From NCBI RefSeq assembly GCF_009392895.1, contig NZ_CP045488.1:3224001-3288000 (forward strand): DNA of 64,000 nt. Reading direction: 5' to 3'. Each line of letters starts with the position of its first letter. Position 1 is the stretch's first letter. The position numbers were made by a program, and so were the translations under genes. The notes beneath the pieces are model-generated. The model made no database searches and was not told the origin of the DNA. It saw only the letters and a program-made list of their open reading frames with translations. This DNA comes from Natronorubrum aibiense (GTDB taxonomy: Archaea; Halobacteriota; Halobacteria; Halobacteriales; Natrialbaceae). Shown in pieces: positions 15,579-25,968 of the stretch.

Positions 15579-16481
15579 ATGACCGTCAGCGTACTCGTCC
15601 CGTCGTCGCTCACCCGTGAAGCCGAGGACAAACGTGAGGCAACTCGCAAACTCGGATACGTCGCCCGCGCGGCGACGATCTTCCGGGCTGATCACCTGAT
15701 CGTCTATCCGGATTCGGACGGCGAAACCGGGCGATTCGACGGCGGGTTCGTAAGCACCGTCTTGCGGTACGCCGCAACTCCGCCCTACCTCCGAAACGAG
15801 GTGTGGGGGATGCGGGACGAACTGGAGTATGCGGGCGTCTTGCCACCGCTCCGCGCCATGTCACAGACCGGCTCCGAATCGACCGGTTCGGGGTCGTCAA
15901 GACAAGGAATCGTGACCGAGGTCGGACCTGAAGGGCGCGTCCGGGTCAATTGCGGCTTGCAACACCCGATCTCCCTCAACGTCCCTCCGAAAATGGAGGT
16001 CGACGAGGGGGAGCGCGTGACCGTCAGGATCTCTTCGCGACGACCGGTCCGGGCGAAACTCGAGGACAAGCCCCTCCCGGGGCTTTCAGTCGAGCGGACG
16101 GACCTTTCCGCAGCTCTCGGCCGTGAGGACGCCGGCGTCTGCATCGCTGCCTCCCGATTCGGTGAAGAACTCACCGTCGGGCGGCTCGAGACGTTGGCCG
16201 GACGCATCGATCGTGACGGGATGACTGTCGCGTTCGGTGCGCCCGAGAGAGGGCTGCCGGATATCCTCGGAATCGAGGCATCGGCTGTCAACGCGTCATC
16301 GGGACAAGATGATGCGGCCGAATCGTCCACCGGGGACGACACAGCCGATGACGGAGTCGAACCCACCGCCGATCCAGGGTTCGACCTCTGGCTAAATACG
16401 GTTCCGAATCAGGGCAGCGAGGTCGTGCGAACGGAAGAAGCTCTGTTCGCCACCCTCGCTCCCCTCTCACTGCAAGAGTGA
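15579..16481 (+). CDS. SPOUT RNA methyltransferase, C9orf114/SPOUT1 family
   Basis: 300 aa. The N-terminal half has the features of this family: MTVSVLVPSSLTREAEDKREATRK-like start, YVARAATIFRADHLIVYPD, then YAATPPYLRN. An OB-fold-like insert follows (RQGIVTEVGPEGRVRVNCGL, residues about 105-165), and the chain returns to the SPOUT fold with the knot region around VAFGAPERGLPDIL. An acidic Ser/Asp-rich stretch (residues about 245-270) precedes the last motif LNTVPNQGSEVVRTEEAL, typical of SPOUT cofactor binding. The substrate is probably rRNA. The uL3 gene starts 4 bases after the stop, the usual archaeal order, so it heads the operon. Confidence 0.85.
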   Translation: MTVSVLVPSSLTREAEDKREATRKLGYVARAATIFRADHLIVYPDSDGETGRFDGGFVSTVLRYAATPPYLRNEVWGMRDELEYAGVLPPLRAMSQTGSESTGSGSSRQGIVTEVGPEGRVRVNCGLQHPISLNVPPKMEVDEGERVTVRISSRRPVRAKLEDKPLPGLSVERTDLSAALGREDAGVCIAASRFGEELTVGRLETLAGRIDRDGMTVAFGAPERGLPDILGIEASAVNASSGQDDAAESSTGDDTADDGVEPTADPGFDLWLNTVPNQGSEVVRTEEALFATLAPLSLQE

Positions 16482-16485
16482 TAGA

Positions 16486-17505
16486 ATGCCACAACCAAAC
16501 GCACCACGCAAAGGCTCACTCGGGTTCGGCCCACGACAGCGGGCGACCAGCGAGGTCCCACGCTTTAACTCGTGGCCGGACGACGACGGACAGCCGACGC
16601 TCCAGGGTTTCGCGGGCTACAAGGCCGGCATGACCCACGTCGTTATGGTCGACGACAAAGCGAACTCGCCGACCGAGGGAATGGAAGAGACCGTTCCCGT
16701 GACGATCGTGGAGACGCCGCCAATGCGCGCCGTTGCTCTGCGAGCGTACGAAGACACGCCGTATGGTATGAAGCCGTTGACTGAGGTCTGGACCGACGAG
16801 TTCGTTCCCGAACTCGACCGTGTGCTGGACCTTCCCGGTGACGATTACGACGTCGATGCTGCCGCGGACGAGCTCCGTGGCTACCTCGAGGAGGGACGCA
16901 TCGACGACGTCCGCGTCATCACCCACACGGTACCGGGGGACATTCCCTCGATGCCGAAGAAGAAACCGGACGTGATGGAAACGCGCGTCGGCGGCGGCTC
17001 TATCGACGAGCGCGTCGACTTCGCCCTCGAGACCGTCGAGGACGGCGGCGAACACGTCATGAACGACATGTTCCGCGCCGGCGAGTACGTCGACGCAAGC
17101 GGCGTCACGAAAGGGAAAGGGACGCAGGGTCCCGTCAAGCGATGGGGCGTCCAGAAACGCAAGGGCAAACACGCCCGGCAGGGCTGGCGTCGCCGCATCG
17201 GCAACCTCGGCCCCTGGAACCCATCCCGCGTCCGCTCGACGGTCCCCCAGCAGGGCCAGACCGGCTACCACCAGCGGACGGAACTGAACAAGCGCCTCGT
17301 CGACATCGGCGACGGCGCAGACGCGACGGTCGACGGTGGCTTCGTCAACTACGGCGAAGTCGATGGACCGCACGCGCTCATCAAGGGCTCGCTCCCCGGG
17401 CCGAACAAGCGCCTCGTGCGCTTCCGCCCGGCGATCCGACCCGGAGACCAGCCGCGCCTCGACCCCGAGGTGCGCTACGTCTCCACCGCATCCAACCAGG
17501 GATAA
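16486..17505 (+). CDS. rpl3: 50S ribosomal protein uL3
   Basis: 339 aa, usual archaeal/eukaryal length, with the N-terminal MPQPNAPRKGSLGFGPRQRA. The central loop region has KGKGTQGPVKRWGVQKRKGKHARQGWRR, matching the extension that reaches the peptidyl transferase centre, followed by NLGPWNPSRVRSTVPQQGQTGYHQRTE. It sits on the large subunit near the factor-binding site. The stop is 3 bases before the uL4 start. Confidence 0.97.
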   Translation: MPQPNAPRKGSLGFGPRQRATSEVPRFNSWPDDDGQPTLQGFAGYKAGMTHVVMVDDKANSPTEGMEETVPVTIVETPPMRAVALRAYEDTPYGMKPLTEVWTDEFVPELDRVLDLPGDDYDVDAAADELRGYLEEGRIDDVRVITHTVPGDIPSMPKKKPDVMETRVGGGSIDERVDFALETVEDGGEHVMNDMFRAGEYVDASGVTKGKGTQGPVKRWGVQKRKGKHARQGWRRRIGNLGPWNPSRVRSTVPQQGQTGYHQRTELNKRLVDIGDGADATVDGGFVNYGEVDGPHALIKGSLPGPNKRLVRFRPAIRPGDQPRLDPEVRYVSTASNQG

Positions 17506-17508
17506 CAC

Positions 17509-18261
17509 ATGGAAGCAACAGTACGCGACCTGGACGGCTCCGAGGCGGGTTCGGTCGACCTCCCGGCGGTCTTCGAGACCACGTACCGCCCGGACCTGAT
17601 CGCCCGCGCCGTTCGCGTCGCCCAGGCAAACCGAAAGCAGGACTACGGTGCCGACGAGTTCGCCGGCAAGCGCACGCCGGCCGAATCGTTCGGTAGCGGC
17701 CGAGGCATGGCCCACGTCCCACGCCAAGACGGACGCGCTCGACGCGTTCCCCAGGCTGTCAAAGGACGACGGGCTCACCCGCCAAAAGCCGAGAAAGACC
17801 AGTCCGAATCGATCAACAAGAAAGAGAAGAAACTGGCCGTCCGCAGCGCCATCGCGGCGACGACGGACGCCGAACTCGTCGCCGAACGCGGCCACGAGTT
17901 CGACGACGACGCCGAGATTCCGGTCGTCGTCGCAGACGAGTTCGAAGACCTCCAGAAGACGAAGGAGGTCGTCGAGTTCCTCGAGGCCGCCGGTCTCGAG
18001 GCCGACATCGAACGCGCAGACGAAGGCCGAAGCGTCCGCTCGGGTCGCGGGAAGACCCGTGGCCGGAAGTACAAGACGCCCACGTCGATCCTCTTCGTCA
18101 CCTCGAGCGAGTCCGGCCCGTCCCGTGCGGCCCGGAACCTCGCTGGTGCCGACGTAACGACGGCCGCAGAGGTCAACGCAGAGGATCTCGCACCCGGCAC
18201 GCAGCCGGGTCGACTGACCGTCTGGACCGAGAGCGCACTCGAGGAGGTGGCAGACCGATGA
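17509..18261 (+). CDS. rpl4: 50S ribosomal protein uL4
   Basis: 250 aa, the archaeal/eukaryal L4e form. The motif GRGMAHVPRQDGRARRVPQAVKGRRAHPPK forms the long basic loop that lines the exit tunnel (residues about 65-95). The C-terminal part (VTTAAEVNAEDLAPGTQPGRLTVW) is the globular domain. Its final codons overlap the uL23 start by 4 bases (ATGA), so translation is probably coupled. Confidence 0.97.
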   Translation: MEATVRDLDGSEAGSVDLPAVFETTYRPDLIARAVRVAQANRKQDYGADEFAGKRTPAESFGSGRGMAHVPRQDGRARRVPQAVKGRRAHPPKAEKDQSESINKKEKKLAVRSAIAATTDAELVAERGHEFDDDAEIPVVVADEFEDLQKTKEVVEFLEAAGLEADIERADEGRSVRSGRGKTRGRKYKTPTSILFVTSSESGPSRAARNLAGADVTTAAEVNAEDLAPGTQPGRLTVWTESALEEVADR

Positions 18262-18512
18262 GCTCGATCATCGAGCATCCACTGGTCACGGAGAAGGCGA
18301 TGAACGACATGGACTACGAGAACAAGCTCCAGTTCGTCGTCAACCCCGACGCCACCAAACCCGAGATCCGAGACGAAGTCGAATCTCGATTCGACATCTC
18401 GGTCGCTGACGTCAACACGCAGGTAACGATGAAAGGCAAGAAGAAAGCCACGATCAAACTCACCGAGGACGACGACGCGCAGGAAGTCGCCTCTCGAATC
18501 GGGGTGTTCTAA
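18258..18512 (+). CDS. rpl23: 50S ribosomal protein uL23
   Basis: 84 aa, the short archaeal form. It begins IIEHPLVTEKAMNDMDYENKLQF and has the conserved DVNTQVTMKGKKKATIKL strand pair. uL23 lies at the tunnel exit and is a docking point for SRP and nascent-chain factors. The start overlaps the uL4 stop; the uL2 gene follows after 2 bases. Confidence 0.97.
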   Translation: MSSIIEHPLVTEKAMNDMDYENKLQFVVNPDATKPEIRDEVESRFDISVADVNTQVTMKGKKKATIKLTEDDDAQEVASRIGVF

Positions 18513-18514
18513 GA

Positions 18515-19237
18515 ATGGGACGACGCATTCAAGGACAACGACGTGGACGCGGGACCTCGACGTTCCGTGCCCCGTCCCATCGCTACAAAGCGAAACTCGA
18601 GCACAAAAAGGAAGAAGACGACGACGTCATCCGCGGGACGGTCGTCGACATCGAGCACGACCCTGCTCGCTCGGCACCGGTCGCTGCCGTCGAGTTCGAA
18701 GACGGCGATCAGCGACTCATCCTCGTTCCCGAGGGTGTCGCCGTCGGCGAGGAGATCCAAGTCGGCGTTTCGGCTGAGATCAAACCCGGGAACACGCTCC
18801 CGCTCGCGGAGATTCCGGAAGGAGTTCCTGTCTGTAACGTCGAGGCAAATCAGGGCGACGGCGGTCGATTCGCTCGTGCCTCCGGTGTCAACGCAGACCT
18901 GATCACCCACGACCGCAACGCAGCGGTCATCCAGCTTCCAAGCGGCGAGGTCAAGCGCCTCGATCCACAGTGTCGCGCCACGATCGGCGTCGTCGCCGGT
19001 GGCGGCCGCACTGAGAAGCCGATGGTCAAAGCAGGGAACAAGTACCACAAAATGAAAGCCCGGGGCACGAAGTGGCCTCGCGTCCGTGGTGTGGCGATGA
19101 ACGCCGTCGACCACCCGTTCGGTGGCGGTGGCCGCCAGCACCCCGGCAAACCCAAGTCCGTCTCGCGGGACGCCCCGCCGGGACGGAAGGTCGGTGACAT
19201 CTCGTCCCGACGCACCGGTCGAGGTGGCAACAAATGA
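18515..19237 (+). CDS. rpl2: 50S ribosomal protein uL2
   Basis: 240 aa. It starts [26 protein letters not shown]. The conserved C-terminal region has [29 protein letters not shown] with the functionally important histidine (HPFGGG) used near the peptidyl transferase centre and subunit bridge B7b. Archaeal length and motif order are intact. The stop overlaps the uS19 start by 4 bases. Confidence 0.97.
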   Translation: MGRRIQGQRRGRGTSTFRAPSHRYKAKLEHKKEEDDDVIRGTVVDIEHDPARSAPVAAVEFEDGDQRLILVPEGVAVGEEIQVGVSAEIKPGNTLPLAEIPEGVPVCNVEANQGDGGRFARASGVNADLITHDRNAAVIQLPSGEVKRLDPQCRATIGVVAGGGRTEKPMVKAGNKYHKMKARGTKWPRVRGVAMNAVDHPFGGGGRQHPGKPKSVSRDAPPGRKVGDISSRRTGRGGNK

Positions 19238-19656
19238 GTCAGGAGTACCGAACCGGCCGTGAAGGTGAGTTCACCTACCGCGGCCACACGGTTGAGGAGC
19301 TGCAGGATCTGGAGCTCGAAGAAGTTGCAGAACTGCTCCCCGCACGCCAGCGGCGAAGTATTGTACGCGGCCTTTCCGTCGAGAAGCAGAAGCTGCTCGA
19401 GAAAGCCCGCGAGAAAGACGAAGAGGAAACGGCGAACGCGCCGATCCGAACGCACCTGCGGGATATGCCGATCCTGCCGGAGTTCGTTGGTCTGACCTTC
19501 GAGGTCTACAACGGCCAGTCGTTCGAGCGCGTCCGTGTCGAACCCGAGATGATCGGACACTATCTCGGCGAGTTCCAGCTGACCCGGACGTCCGTCGAGC
19601 ACGGACAGGCCGGTATCGGCGCGACTCGATCCTCGAAGTTCGTCCCACTGAAGTGA
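19234..19656 (+). CDS. rps19: 30S ribosomal protein uS19
   Basis: 140 aa, the archaeal/eukaryal (S15e-like) form with an N-terminal extension ([30 protein letters not shown]) in front of the core. The core has [23 protein letters not shown] and ends [32 protein letters not shown]. It sits in the 30S head near the A site. It is 7 bases upstream of uL22. Confidence 0.97.
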   Translation: MSQEYRTGREGEFTYRGHTVEELQDLELEEVAELLPARQRRSIVRGLSVEKQKLLEKAREKDEEETANAPIRTHLRDMPILPEFVGLTFEVYNGQSFERVRVEPEMIGHYLGEFQLTRTSVEHGQAGIGATRSSKFVPLK

Positions 19657-19663
19657 TCACCGT

Positions 19664-20149
19664 ATGGGAATCAACTACTCAGTCGACGCGGATCCGGATG
19701 CCACCGCGAAAGCGATGCTCCGTGAGCGTCACATGAGCCACAAGCACAGCAAAGAGGTCGCCCGCGAACTCAAGGGCCGCTCCGTCGGAAACGCCCAGGC
19801 GTACCTCCAGGACGTGATCGACCAGAAGCAGTCGGTCCCATTCAAGTCCCACAACTCCGGTGCGGGTCACCGCTCGGACGTTGAGGGCTGGGACGCTGGC
19901 AAGTACCCCGAGAAGGTCTCGGAAGCGTTCCTCGACTTGCTCGAGAACGTCGAGTCCAACGCCGATCATCAGGGCTTCGACGGGGAGTCGATGGAGATCG
20001 TCCACGTCGCCGCCCACAAGGTCGGCGAGTCGGTCGGTCGCAAGCCCCGCGCGATGGGGCGTGCGTCGGCCTGGAACACGCCGCAGGTGGACGTCGAGAT
20101 CGTGGTCGAAGAAGTCGAAGACACAGAGGACGACGAGGGTGACAACTAA
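19664..20149 (+). CDS. rpl22: 50S ribosomal protein uL22
   Basis: 161 aa, archaeal type. Recognisable by [35 protein letters not shown] and the tunnel-lining hairpin [12 protein letters not shown] through [25 protein letters not shown]. The C-terminus is a short acidic tail. It overlaps the uS3 start by one base (TAATG). Confidence 0.97.
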   Translation: MGINYSVDADPDATAKAMLRERHMSHKHSKEVARELKGRSVGNAQAYLQDVIDQKQSVPFKSHNSGAGHRSDVEGWDAGKYPEKVSEAFLDLLENVESNADHQGFDGESMEIVHVAAHKVGESVGRKPRAMGRASAWNTPQVDVEIVVEEVEDTEDDEGDN

Positions 20150-21084
20150 TGGCTGACGAACACCAGTTCATCGAAAACGGCCTTCAGCGGTCCCAGATCG
20201 ACGAATTCTTCCAAGAAGAACTCGGCCGCGCAGGCTATGGTGGCATGGACGTCGCCAAAACGCCGATGGGAACGCAGATCGTCCTCAAGGCCGAAAAGCC
20301 CGGGATGGTCATCGGCAAAGGTGGCGAGAACATCCGGAAGGTAACGACGGCACTCGAGGAGAAGTTCAACCTCGAGGACCCACAGATCGACGTGCAGGAG
20401 GTCGAAGAACCCGACCTGAACGCACGCATCGTCGCCGATCGACTGGCCAACGCACTCGAGCGTGGCTGGTACTTCCGGAAAGCCGGTCACACGACGATCG
20501 ACCGGATCATGGAAGCCGGCGCACTCGGTGCCGAGATCGTCCTCTCCGGGAAGGTCACGGGCGCTCGATCGCGCGTCGAGAAGTTCAACCGTGGCTACAT
20601 CAAGCACAACGGCGAACCCGCCGAAGAGGTCGTCGACCACGGGCAGGGCGTCGCCGTCATGAAACTCGGTACTATCGGGGTCAACGTCAAGATCATCCCG
20701 CCAGGTGCCGAGCTGCCTGACGACTTCGCCGTCTACGAAGACATGGATCCCGAGGAAGTCGTCCCTGACGCCGTCGAAGCCAACGAGGCCGAAGGTGTCG
20801 AGGAACTCCTCGAGGGCGAACCCGAAGACGCCGAGGCAACCGACGCTGGCGCCGAAGCGGCGGCCGACGAGGCCGTCGAAACGGACACCGAGGCCGACCT
20901 CGACGAAGACGTCGTCGAGGAAGCCATCGAAGCCGAAGTCGACGCCGACGAAGAGGACGTCGACGTTCCGGACGAGTCTCCGATCGAGGAAGACCTCGAT
21001 GAACTCGAGGAAGACGTCGAAGCGGAAGCCGAAGAACTCGTGGCGGAGATGGAAGACGACGAAGACGAGGGAGGTGACGCCTGA
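20149..21084 (+). CDS. rps3: 30S ribosomal protein uS3 with long acidic C-terminal tail
   Basis: 311 aa. Residues 1-205 are the normal protein, including the KH domain motif [20 protein letters not shown] and the S3_C region [32 protein letters not shown]. The remaining 100 or so residues are almost purely Asp, Glu, Ala and Val, far more than the archaeal core. uS3 lies at the mRNA entry channel and helps helicase activity; the tail may be a haloadaptation or a binding platform. It overlaps uL29 by one base. Confidence 0.96.
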   Translation: MADEHQFIENGLQRSQIDEFFQEELGRAGYGGMDVAKTPMGTQIVLKAEKPGMVIGKGGENIRKVTTALEEKFNLEDPQIDVQEVEEPDLNARIVADRLANALERGWYFRKAGHTTIDRIMEAGALGAEIVLSGKVTGARSRVEKFNRGYIKHNGEPAEEVVDHGQGVAVMKLGTIGVNVKIIPPGAELPDDFAVYEDMDPEEVVPDAVEANEAEGVEELLEGEPEDAEATDAGAEAAADEAVETDTEADLDEDVVEEAIEAEVDADEEDVDVPDESPIEEDLDELEEDVEAEAEELVAEMEDDEDEGGDA

Positions 21085-21299
21085 TGGCGATCCTCCACGT
21101 CGAAGAGATCCGCGACATGACGCCCGCCGAGCGCGAAGAAGAGCTCGAAGAACTCGAGACGGAACTGCTGAACCAGAAGTCCGTTCTCGCAGCCGGTGGT
21201 GCCCCGGAGAATCCGGGCCGAATCGGCGAACTCGGTCGCACCATCGCGCGGATCAAGACGATCCAGCGCGAGGAAGGCGACCTCGAAGACGAGGAGTAA
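21084..21299 (+). CDS. rpl29: 50S ribosomal protein uL29
   Basis: 71 aa, two-helix protein beginning [39 protein letters not shown], then [21 protein letters not shown]. It sits at the tunnel exit near uL23. It starts on the last base of the uS3 stop. Confidence 0.96.
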   Translation: MAILHVEEIRDMTPAEREEELEELETELLNQKSVLAAGGAPENPGRIGELGRTIARIKTIQREEGDLEDEE

Positions 21300-21306
21300 G
21301 CAACCA

Positions 21307-21711
21307 ATGGCACTGACACCCGAGACCCTGCCGCGACACGAACTCAACGGACTCCCCATCCGAGTCGTCGAGAGTGACGACGACTCTCGAGTGGGTCTGG
21401 AGGGGCGCGTCGTCATCGAGACGACCAACACCCTCTCGATAGAAGTTCGAGACGACGGCGAGTCTCGGGTCGTGATGGTGCCGAAGTCGGGCTCGACGTT
21501 CGAGTTCGCGATCACAGATGACGCCGCCGACTTCCCGAAGGAGTCGGGGACCATGTCCAAACTGGCCGACACTCAACCTGCGGACACCGAGCAATCGGAC
21601 GCCGCAGACCGAGCTGGCGAGGATGTGGCCTACGTTACGGTCGATGGATCGCGGCTGCTCTCACGACCCGCCCGACGCACGGAAACGACTGGTGATTCAC
21701 CATGGCAATAG
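21307..21711 (+). CDS. rnp1: ribonuclease P protein component 1 (Rpp29/Pop4)
   Basis: 134 aa. The Sm-like beta-barrel of archaeal Rpp29 is visible: [32 protein letters not shown] and [15 protein letters not shown]. It binds the RNase P RNA with Rpp21 and stabilises pre-tRNA 5' cleavage. The C-terminal 40 residues (from about position 85) are a low-complexity Thr/Asp/Glu stretch beyond the archaeal core and may be disordered. The gene's place between uL29 and uS17 is conserved in archaea. It overlaps uS17 by 10 bases. The ATG at 21307 is chosen; an earlier in-frame start would run into uL29. Confidence 0.93.
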   Translation: MALTPETLPRHELNGLPIRVVESDDDSRVGLEGRVVIETTNTLSIEVRDDGESRVVMVPKSGSTFEFAITDDAADFPKESGTMSKLADTQPADTEQSDAADRAGEDVAYVTVDGSRLLSRPARRTETTGDSPWQ

Positions 21712-22136
21712 GACTAGACGTTGAAACCCCTCCGGAACCAGAGAACCCGGAGGAATACGACTACGAGACGTGTCCGTTCTACGGCGAGCTTCCCGTTCGA
21801 GGACAGATCCTCGAAGGGCAGGTCGTCTCGACGGACATGGACAAGACCGTAGTCGTCGAGCGAGAGTACGATGTGGCGGTTCCCAAATACGACCGCCTCA
21901 TGAAACGACGCTCGCGCATCCCGGCTCACGTGCCGGGCGTGCTCGAGCCGCTCTCGGTCGGTGACTCGGTCAAGATCGCAGAGACCCGACCACTGTCGAA
22001 GACGAAATCGCACGTGGTCGTCGAAGTAACCGAAGAAGCGACTGCAGCCGACGTCGCCGAGCTGACCGGCGAAAGCGAGCCGGACCCACAGCTTTCAGCC
22101 GAAGATCTCGGCGGCAACGACGAGGGTGATCAGTGA
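21702..22136 (+). CDS. rps17: 30S ribosomal protein uS17
   Basis: 144 aa, longer than bacterial S17. The core has [33 protein letters not shown] and [46 protein letters not shown]. The last 30 residues form an acidic extension. uS17 binds 16S rRNA in the body. Its stop shares a base with the uL14 start (TGATG). Confidence 0.96.
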   Translation: MAIGLDVETPPEPENPEEYDYETCPFYGELPVRGQILEGQVVSTDMDKTVVVEREYDVAVPKYDRLMKRRSRIPAHVPGVLEPLSVGDSVKIAETRPLSKTKSHVVVEVTEEATAADVAELTGESEPDPQLSAEDLGGNDEGDQ

Positions 22137-22534
22137 TGGAGGCAATGAAAGCCGACGTCACGCAGGGCCTGAAGAAAGGCTCGCTGGTCACGTGTGCCGA
22201 CAACACCGGCGCACGTGAACTGAAGGTCATCAGCGTCGCGGGCTACCACGGCACCAAGAACCGCCAGCCAAAAGCGGGACTCGGTGACAAAGTGACCGTT
22301 TCGGTCACCAAGGGTACCCCGGAGATGCGCCGTCAGGTCCTCGAGGCCGTCATCGTCCGCCAGCGGAAATCGATCCGCCGGCCAGACGGGACGCGACTGA
22401 AGTTCGAGGACAACGCGGCCGTCATCATCGACGAGAACGAAGAGCCCCGCGGCACGGAAATCAAGGGCCCGATCGCCCGCGAAGTCGCAGAGCGCTTCGG
22501 AGCAATCGCGAGTACCGCAACCATGATCGTATAG
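22136..22534 (+). CDS. rpl14: 50S ribosomal protein uL14
   Basis: 132 aa. Recognised by [67 protein letters not shown] and [16 protein letters not shown]. It contacts 16S rRNA at a subunit bridge and the ribosome-release factors. I use the ATG overlapping the uS17 stop; a GTG codon directly before is less likely. Confidence 0.97.
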   Translation: MEAMKADVTQGLKKGSLVTCADNTGARELKVISVAGYHGTKNRQPKAGLGDKVTVSVTKGTPEMRRQVLEAVIVRQRKSIRRPDGTRLKFEDNAAVIIDENEEPRGTEIKGPIAREVAERFGAIASTATMIV

Positions 22535-22537
22535 ACC

Positions 22538-22894
22538 ATGAGCAAGCAACCACACAAACAGCGAAACCAGACGGAGCGTGCGCCGCTGCACAAGCGACAG
22601 AAGCAGCTCCACGCGACGCTGTCCGACGACCTCCGCGAGGAGTACGGCACTCGACGTACCCGCGTCAACGCGGGCGACACCGTCGAGGTCATGCGCGGCG
22701 ACCACGCCGGGACGGAAGGTGAGGTCCTTCGCGCCATCCTCGAGGACGGGACGATCCACGTCGAGGACGTGACGGTCGAGACGGCAGACGGTGAAGAGGT
22801 CGCACGACCGCTTGACCCATCGAACGTCCGTATCACGGACCTCGATCTGGAAGACGAGCGTCGCGAGGCGCGCCTCGAAGGTGATACCGAATGA
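22538..22894 (+). CDS. rpl24: 50S ribosomal protein uL24
   Basis: 118 aa, archaeal/eukaryal L26-like form. It begins [22 protein letters not shown] and has the KOW motif region [39 protein letters not shown]. It lies near the tunnel exit and starts large-subunit assembly. The stop overlaps the eS4 start by 4 bases. Confidence 0.96.
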   Translation: MSKQPHKQRNQTERAPLHKRQKQLHATLSDDLREEYGTRRTRVNAGDTVEVMRGDHAGTEGEVLRAILEDGTIHVEDVTVETADGEEVARPLDPSNVRITDLDLEDERREARLEGDTE

Positions 22895-23592
22895 CTAACC
22901 ACCAGAAACGACTGTCAGTACCGAAGTCCTGGCCGGTCGAACGGAAGACCAACGTCTTCACGGTCAAGGCCGATGCAGGCCCCCACGGCGAAGCAGGCGT
23001 TCCGCTCGTCATCTTGCTGCGGGACGTCCTCGGCTACGTGGACTCGAAAAAAGAAGCACGATACGCCCTCTCCGAGGACTCGATCCTCGTCAACGGGGAA
23101 GCGATCAACGACGAACAGCGCCCGATCGGCATGTTCGATATCGTTGCGTTCCCCGGCCGAGAGGAGTACTACCGCGTCTTCCCCGACGAAGGCGGTCGCC
23201 TCGCGCTGACCGAGATCGACGAGGATGCTGCGGAAAGCCGCCTCGGCAAGATCGAGGGCAAACAGCAGGTTCCCGGTGGGGACACACAGCTGACGCTACA
23301 CGACGGCACGAACGTCCTCGTCGAGGACGGCAGCGAGTACAACACGAGTGACTCGATCGTCGTCGACAACGACGACAAGTCGATCGTGGCCCACTTCCCG
23401 TTCGAAGAAGGCGCGCTCGTGACGGCCGTCAGCGGTAACCACGGCGGCAAGATCGGCGAAATCGATGCGATCGACATCACGCCAGGCAGCGGCTCGAACA
23501 CCGTCGGTGTCGACACCGATGACGGTGGGTTCGAGACGGTTCAGGAGTACGTCGTCGTGATCGACGAGAACTTCACGGGTGATGATGAATGA
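22891..23592 (+). CDS. rps4e: 30S ribosomal protein eS4
   Basis: 233 aa, a protein shared by archaea and eukaryotes only. It begins [19 protein letters not shown], then an S4-like RNA-binding domain ([36 protein letters not shown]) and a KOW domain near the end ([20 protein letters not shown]). It overlaps the uL5 start by 4 bases. Confidence 0.96.
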   Translation: MTNHQKRLSVPKSWPVERKTNVFTVKADAGPHGEAGVPLVILLRDVLGYVDSKKEARYALSEDSILVNGEAINDEQRPIGMFDIVAFPGREEYYRVFPDEGGRLALTEIDEDAAESRLGKIEGKQQVPGGDTQLTLHDGTNVLVEDGSEYNTSDSIVVDNDDKSIVAHFPFEEGALVTAVSGNHGGKIGEIDAIDITPGSGSNTVGVDTDDGGFETVQEYVVVIDENFTGDDE

Positions 23593-24125
23593 GCGAAGCT
23601 GACGCTGGCGAATTCCACGAGATGCGCGAACCTCGCGTCGAAAAAGTCGTCGTCCACATGGGCGTCGGCCGCGGTGGTCGTGAACTCGGCAAAGCCGAGG
23701 ACATCATCGAGGAAGTCACCGGTCAAGAAAGCGTTCGTACCCAGGCGAAACGAACCGAACCCGACTTCGGTATTCGTCAGGGCGACCCGATCGGCACGAA
23801 GGTCACTCTTCGTGGCGAGGAGGCCGCCGAGTTCCTCGGGACGGCGCTGCCGCTTGCGGATCTCTCCGCGAACCAGTTCGACGATACCGGCAACTTCAGC
23901 TTCGGTATCGAAGAACACACGGAGTTCCCAAGCCAGGAGTACGACCCGAACGTCGGAATCTACGGGCTGGACGTCACCGTCAACCTGGTTCGTCCGGGCT
24001 ACCGCATCGCAAAACGCGACAAGGCCACCCGATCGATTCCGTCGAGCCACCGACTCACCCCCGAGGACGCAATCGCGTACCTTGAGGCGAACTTCGACGT
24101 GAGCGTGGAGGCAGACGATGAGTGA
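23589..24125 (+). CDS. rpl5: 50S ribosomal protein uL5
   Basis: 178 aa. Family motifs are [55 protein letters not shown], and [28 protein letters not shown]. uL5 holds 5S rRNA in the central protuberance and contacts the P-site tRNA. It overlaps the uS14 start by 8 bases. Confidence 0.97.
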   Translation: MSEADAGEFHEMREPRVEKVVVHMGVGRGGRELGKAEDIIEEVTGQESVRTQAKRTEPDFGIRQGDPIGTKVTLRGEEAAEFLGTALPLADLSANQFDDTGNFSFGIEEHTEFPSQEYDPNVGIYGLDVTVNLVRPGYRIAKRDKATRSIPSSHRLTPEDAIAYLEANFDVSVEADDE

Positions 24126-24306
24126 AAGTGAAACTGACGTAGAAAACGAGCGCACGGGCGAGCACGCCGCAAAGCGGACGGGCCAGGAAGCGGCCTGTCA
24201 GCGCTGTGGCCGTAAACAGGGGCTCGTCGGCAAGTACGACATCAACCTCTGTCGGCAGTGCTTCCGCGAGATCGCTCGTGACATGGGATTCAGGAAGTAT
24301 CGATAA
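24118..24306 (+). CDS. rps14: 30S ribosomal protein uS14, zinc form
   Basis: 62 aa with one zinc ribbon: [37 protein letters not shown]. The two CxxC pairs match the zinc-binding form. An acidic N-terminal extension of about 15 residues precedes it, which is typical in haloarchaea. It follows uL5 with a short overlap. Confidence 0.97.
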   Translation: MSESETDVENERTGEHAAKRTGQEAACQRCGRKQGLVGKYDINLCRQCFREIARDMGFRKYR

Positions 24307-24307
24307 T

Positions 24308-24700
24308 ATGACTGGAAACGATCCACTCAGCAACGCACTCTCGGGACTCGACAACGCCGAGAGTGTGGGGCATCTGACCCACGAGGTAACACCCGCCTCC
24401 AACGAGATCGGCAGCGTACTTGAGGTCTTCTACGACCGCGGGTACATCGACGGCTTCGAGTACGTCGACGACGGTAAAGCCGGTCAGTTTGAGGTCGAAC
24501 TGAAAGGAGCGATCAACCAGTGTGGCCCCGTCAAGCCCCGCTACGCCGTTGGTGCCGAAGACTTCGAGAAATGGGAGAAGCGCTATCTTCCCGCTCGAGG
24601 TTTCGGCGCACTCGTCGTCACGACGAGCAACGGTATCATGAGCCACTACGAGGCTCGTGAGCAGGGAATCGGTGGTCAGGTTATCGCATACGTCTACTAA
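24308..24700 (+). CDS. rps8: 30S ribosomal protein uS8
   Basis: 130 aa. Begins [21 protein letters not shown]; the centre has [34 protein letters not shown] and the end [27 protein letters not shown], the standard uS8 C-terminal signature. It binds the 16S central domain. The ATG at 24308 follows the uS14 stop by one base. Confidence 0.97.
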   Translation: MTGNDPLSNALSGLDNAESVGHLTHEVTPASNEIGSVLEVFYDRGYIDGFEYVDDGKAGQFEVELKGAINQCGPVKPRYAVGAEDFEKWEKRYLPARGFGALVVTTSNGIMSHYEAREQGIGGQVIAYVY

Positions 24701-24702
24701 CC

Positions 24703-25236
24703 ATGCGAGTCGAACTGGAAATCCCTGACAACGTATCCGTCGAGATCGACCATCTCGACGTGACCGTCGACGGTCCGGAAGGCAGCGTCACGCGCCGCCT
24801 CTGGTACCCAGACGTGTCCGTCGAGACGGAAGACGACACTGTGATGATCGAAAGCGAGGCCGAGGACGCGAAAACGAACGCGACCGTCGGCACGTTCGAG
24901 AGCCACATCACCAACGCGTTCCACGGCGTGACCGAGGGTTGGGAGTACAAGATGGAAGTCTTCTACTCTCACTTCCCAATGCAGGTCCGCGTGGAGGGCG
25001 ACGATGTCGTCATCGAGAACTTCCTCGGCGAAAAGGCACCGCGACGAACGACTATCCACGGTGAAACTGACGTCTCCGTCGACGGCGAACGACTCGTCCT
25101 CTCCGGTCCGAACAAAGAGGACGTCGGCCAGACGGCGGCAGACATCGAACAGCTGACGCGGGTCAGCGGCAAAGACACCCGAATCTTCCAGGATGGTGTC
25201 TACATCACCGAGAAACCCGCCAAAGGAGGTGCCTGA
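24703..25236 (+). CDS. rpl6: 50S ribosomal protein uL6
   Basis: 177 aa with two repeated domains: VEIDHLDVTVDGPEGSVTRRLWYP in the first and HFPMQVRVEGDDVVIENFLGEKAPRRT in the second, which places it in the archaeal/eukaryal L9-like group. It lies at the factor-binding site near the sarcin-ricin loop. It is followed 3 bases later by eL32. Confidence 0.97.
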   Translation: MRVELEIPDNVSVEIDHLDVTVDGPEGSVTRRLWYPDVSVETEDDTVMIESEAEDAKTNATVGTFESHITNAFHGVTEGWEYKMEVFYSHFPMQVRVEGDDVVIENFLGEKAPRRTTIHGETDVSVDGERLVLSGPNKEDVGQTAADIEQLTRVSGKDTRIFQDGVYITEKPAKGGA

Positions 25237-25239
25237 TAG

Positions 25240-25968
25240 ATGGCAGACGAAGATCAAGCGAACGACGAGCCACAGGAGCTCGAGGACATCAGCGGTGTCG
25301 GCGAGAGCAAGGCAGACGCCCTGCGCGAAGCCGGATTCGAGTCCATCGAGGACGTCAAAGAGGCCGACCAGGACGAACTGGCCGAAGCCGACGGCGTCGG
25401 GAACGCACTCGCGGCCCGTATCAAAGCCGACGTCGGCGATCTCGAGGTCACCGAAGAGACCGAAGCCGAGATCGAAGACGAAGGCGCCGAAGAAGAGGAA
25501 GCGCCAGCCGAGGACGTCGAGACGGAACTGCAGCCTCGCGGGCTGACCGAGAAGACGCCCGAACTGTCCGAGGAGGAACAGCGACTGCTCCAGCGTCGCC
25601 GTACCGAAGGCAAACCGCAGTTCAACCGACAGGACTACCACAAGAAAAAGCGGACGCCTGAATCCTGGCGTCGACCACGCGGCGGGCTCTCGAAACAACG
25701 TCGCGGCGTCAAGGGCAAGGGTCCCAAGGTGTCGGCCGGCTACCGGACGCCAGAATCCGTTCGAGGAAAACACCCGAGCGGCTTCGAAGAGGTCTACGTC
25801 GAGAACACTGACGACCTCGAGGGCGTCGACGGCGATTCCGAAGCGGTTCGGATCGCATCCAGCGTCGGCGCACGCAAGCGCGAACGGATCGAAGAGCAGG
25901 CCGAGGAGCAGGGCGTTCGTGTCCTGAACCCGACCTACGAAGAAGTCGAGGTGGAATCCAATGACTGA
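25240..25968 (+). CDS. rpl32e: 50S ribosomal protein eL32 with N-terminal helix-hairpin-helix extension
   Basis: 242 aa, about twice the usual size. Residues 110-242 are the normal eL32 core: [55 protein letters not shown]. Residues 8-70 form helix-hairpin-helix motifs ([20 protein letters not shown] and [17 protein letters not shown]), and an acidic stretch links them to the core. The extension is known in haloarchaea. It may help contact rRNA. The stop overlaps eL19 by 8 bases. Confidence 0.95.
   Translation: MADEDQANDEPQELEDISGVGESKADALREAGFESIEDVKEADQDELAEADGVGNALAARIKADVGDLEVTEETEAEIEDEGAEEEEAPAEDVETELQPRGLTEKTPELSEEEQRLLQRRRTEGKPQFNRQDYHKKKRTPESWRRPRGGLSKQRRGVKGKGPKVSAGYRTPESVRGKHPSGFEEVYVENTDDLEGVDGDSEAVRIASSVGARKRERIEEQAEEQGVRVLNPTYEEVEVESND

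Noticed and set aside
16516-17895. 459-codon open frame on the minus strand across uL3 and uL4
   Set aside because: It spans two real ribosomal protein genes and reflects the GC-rich third position; no recognisable protein.
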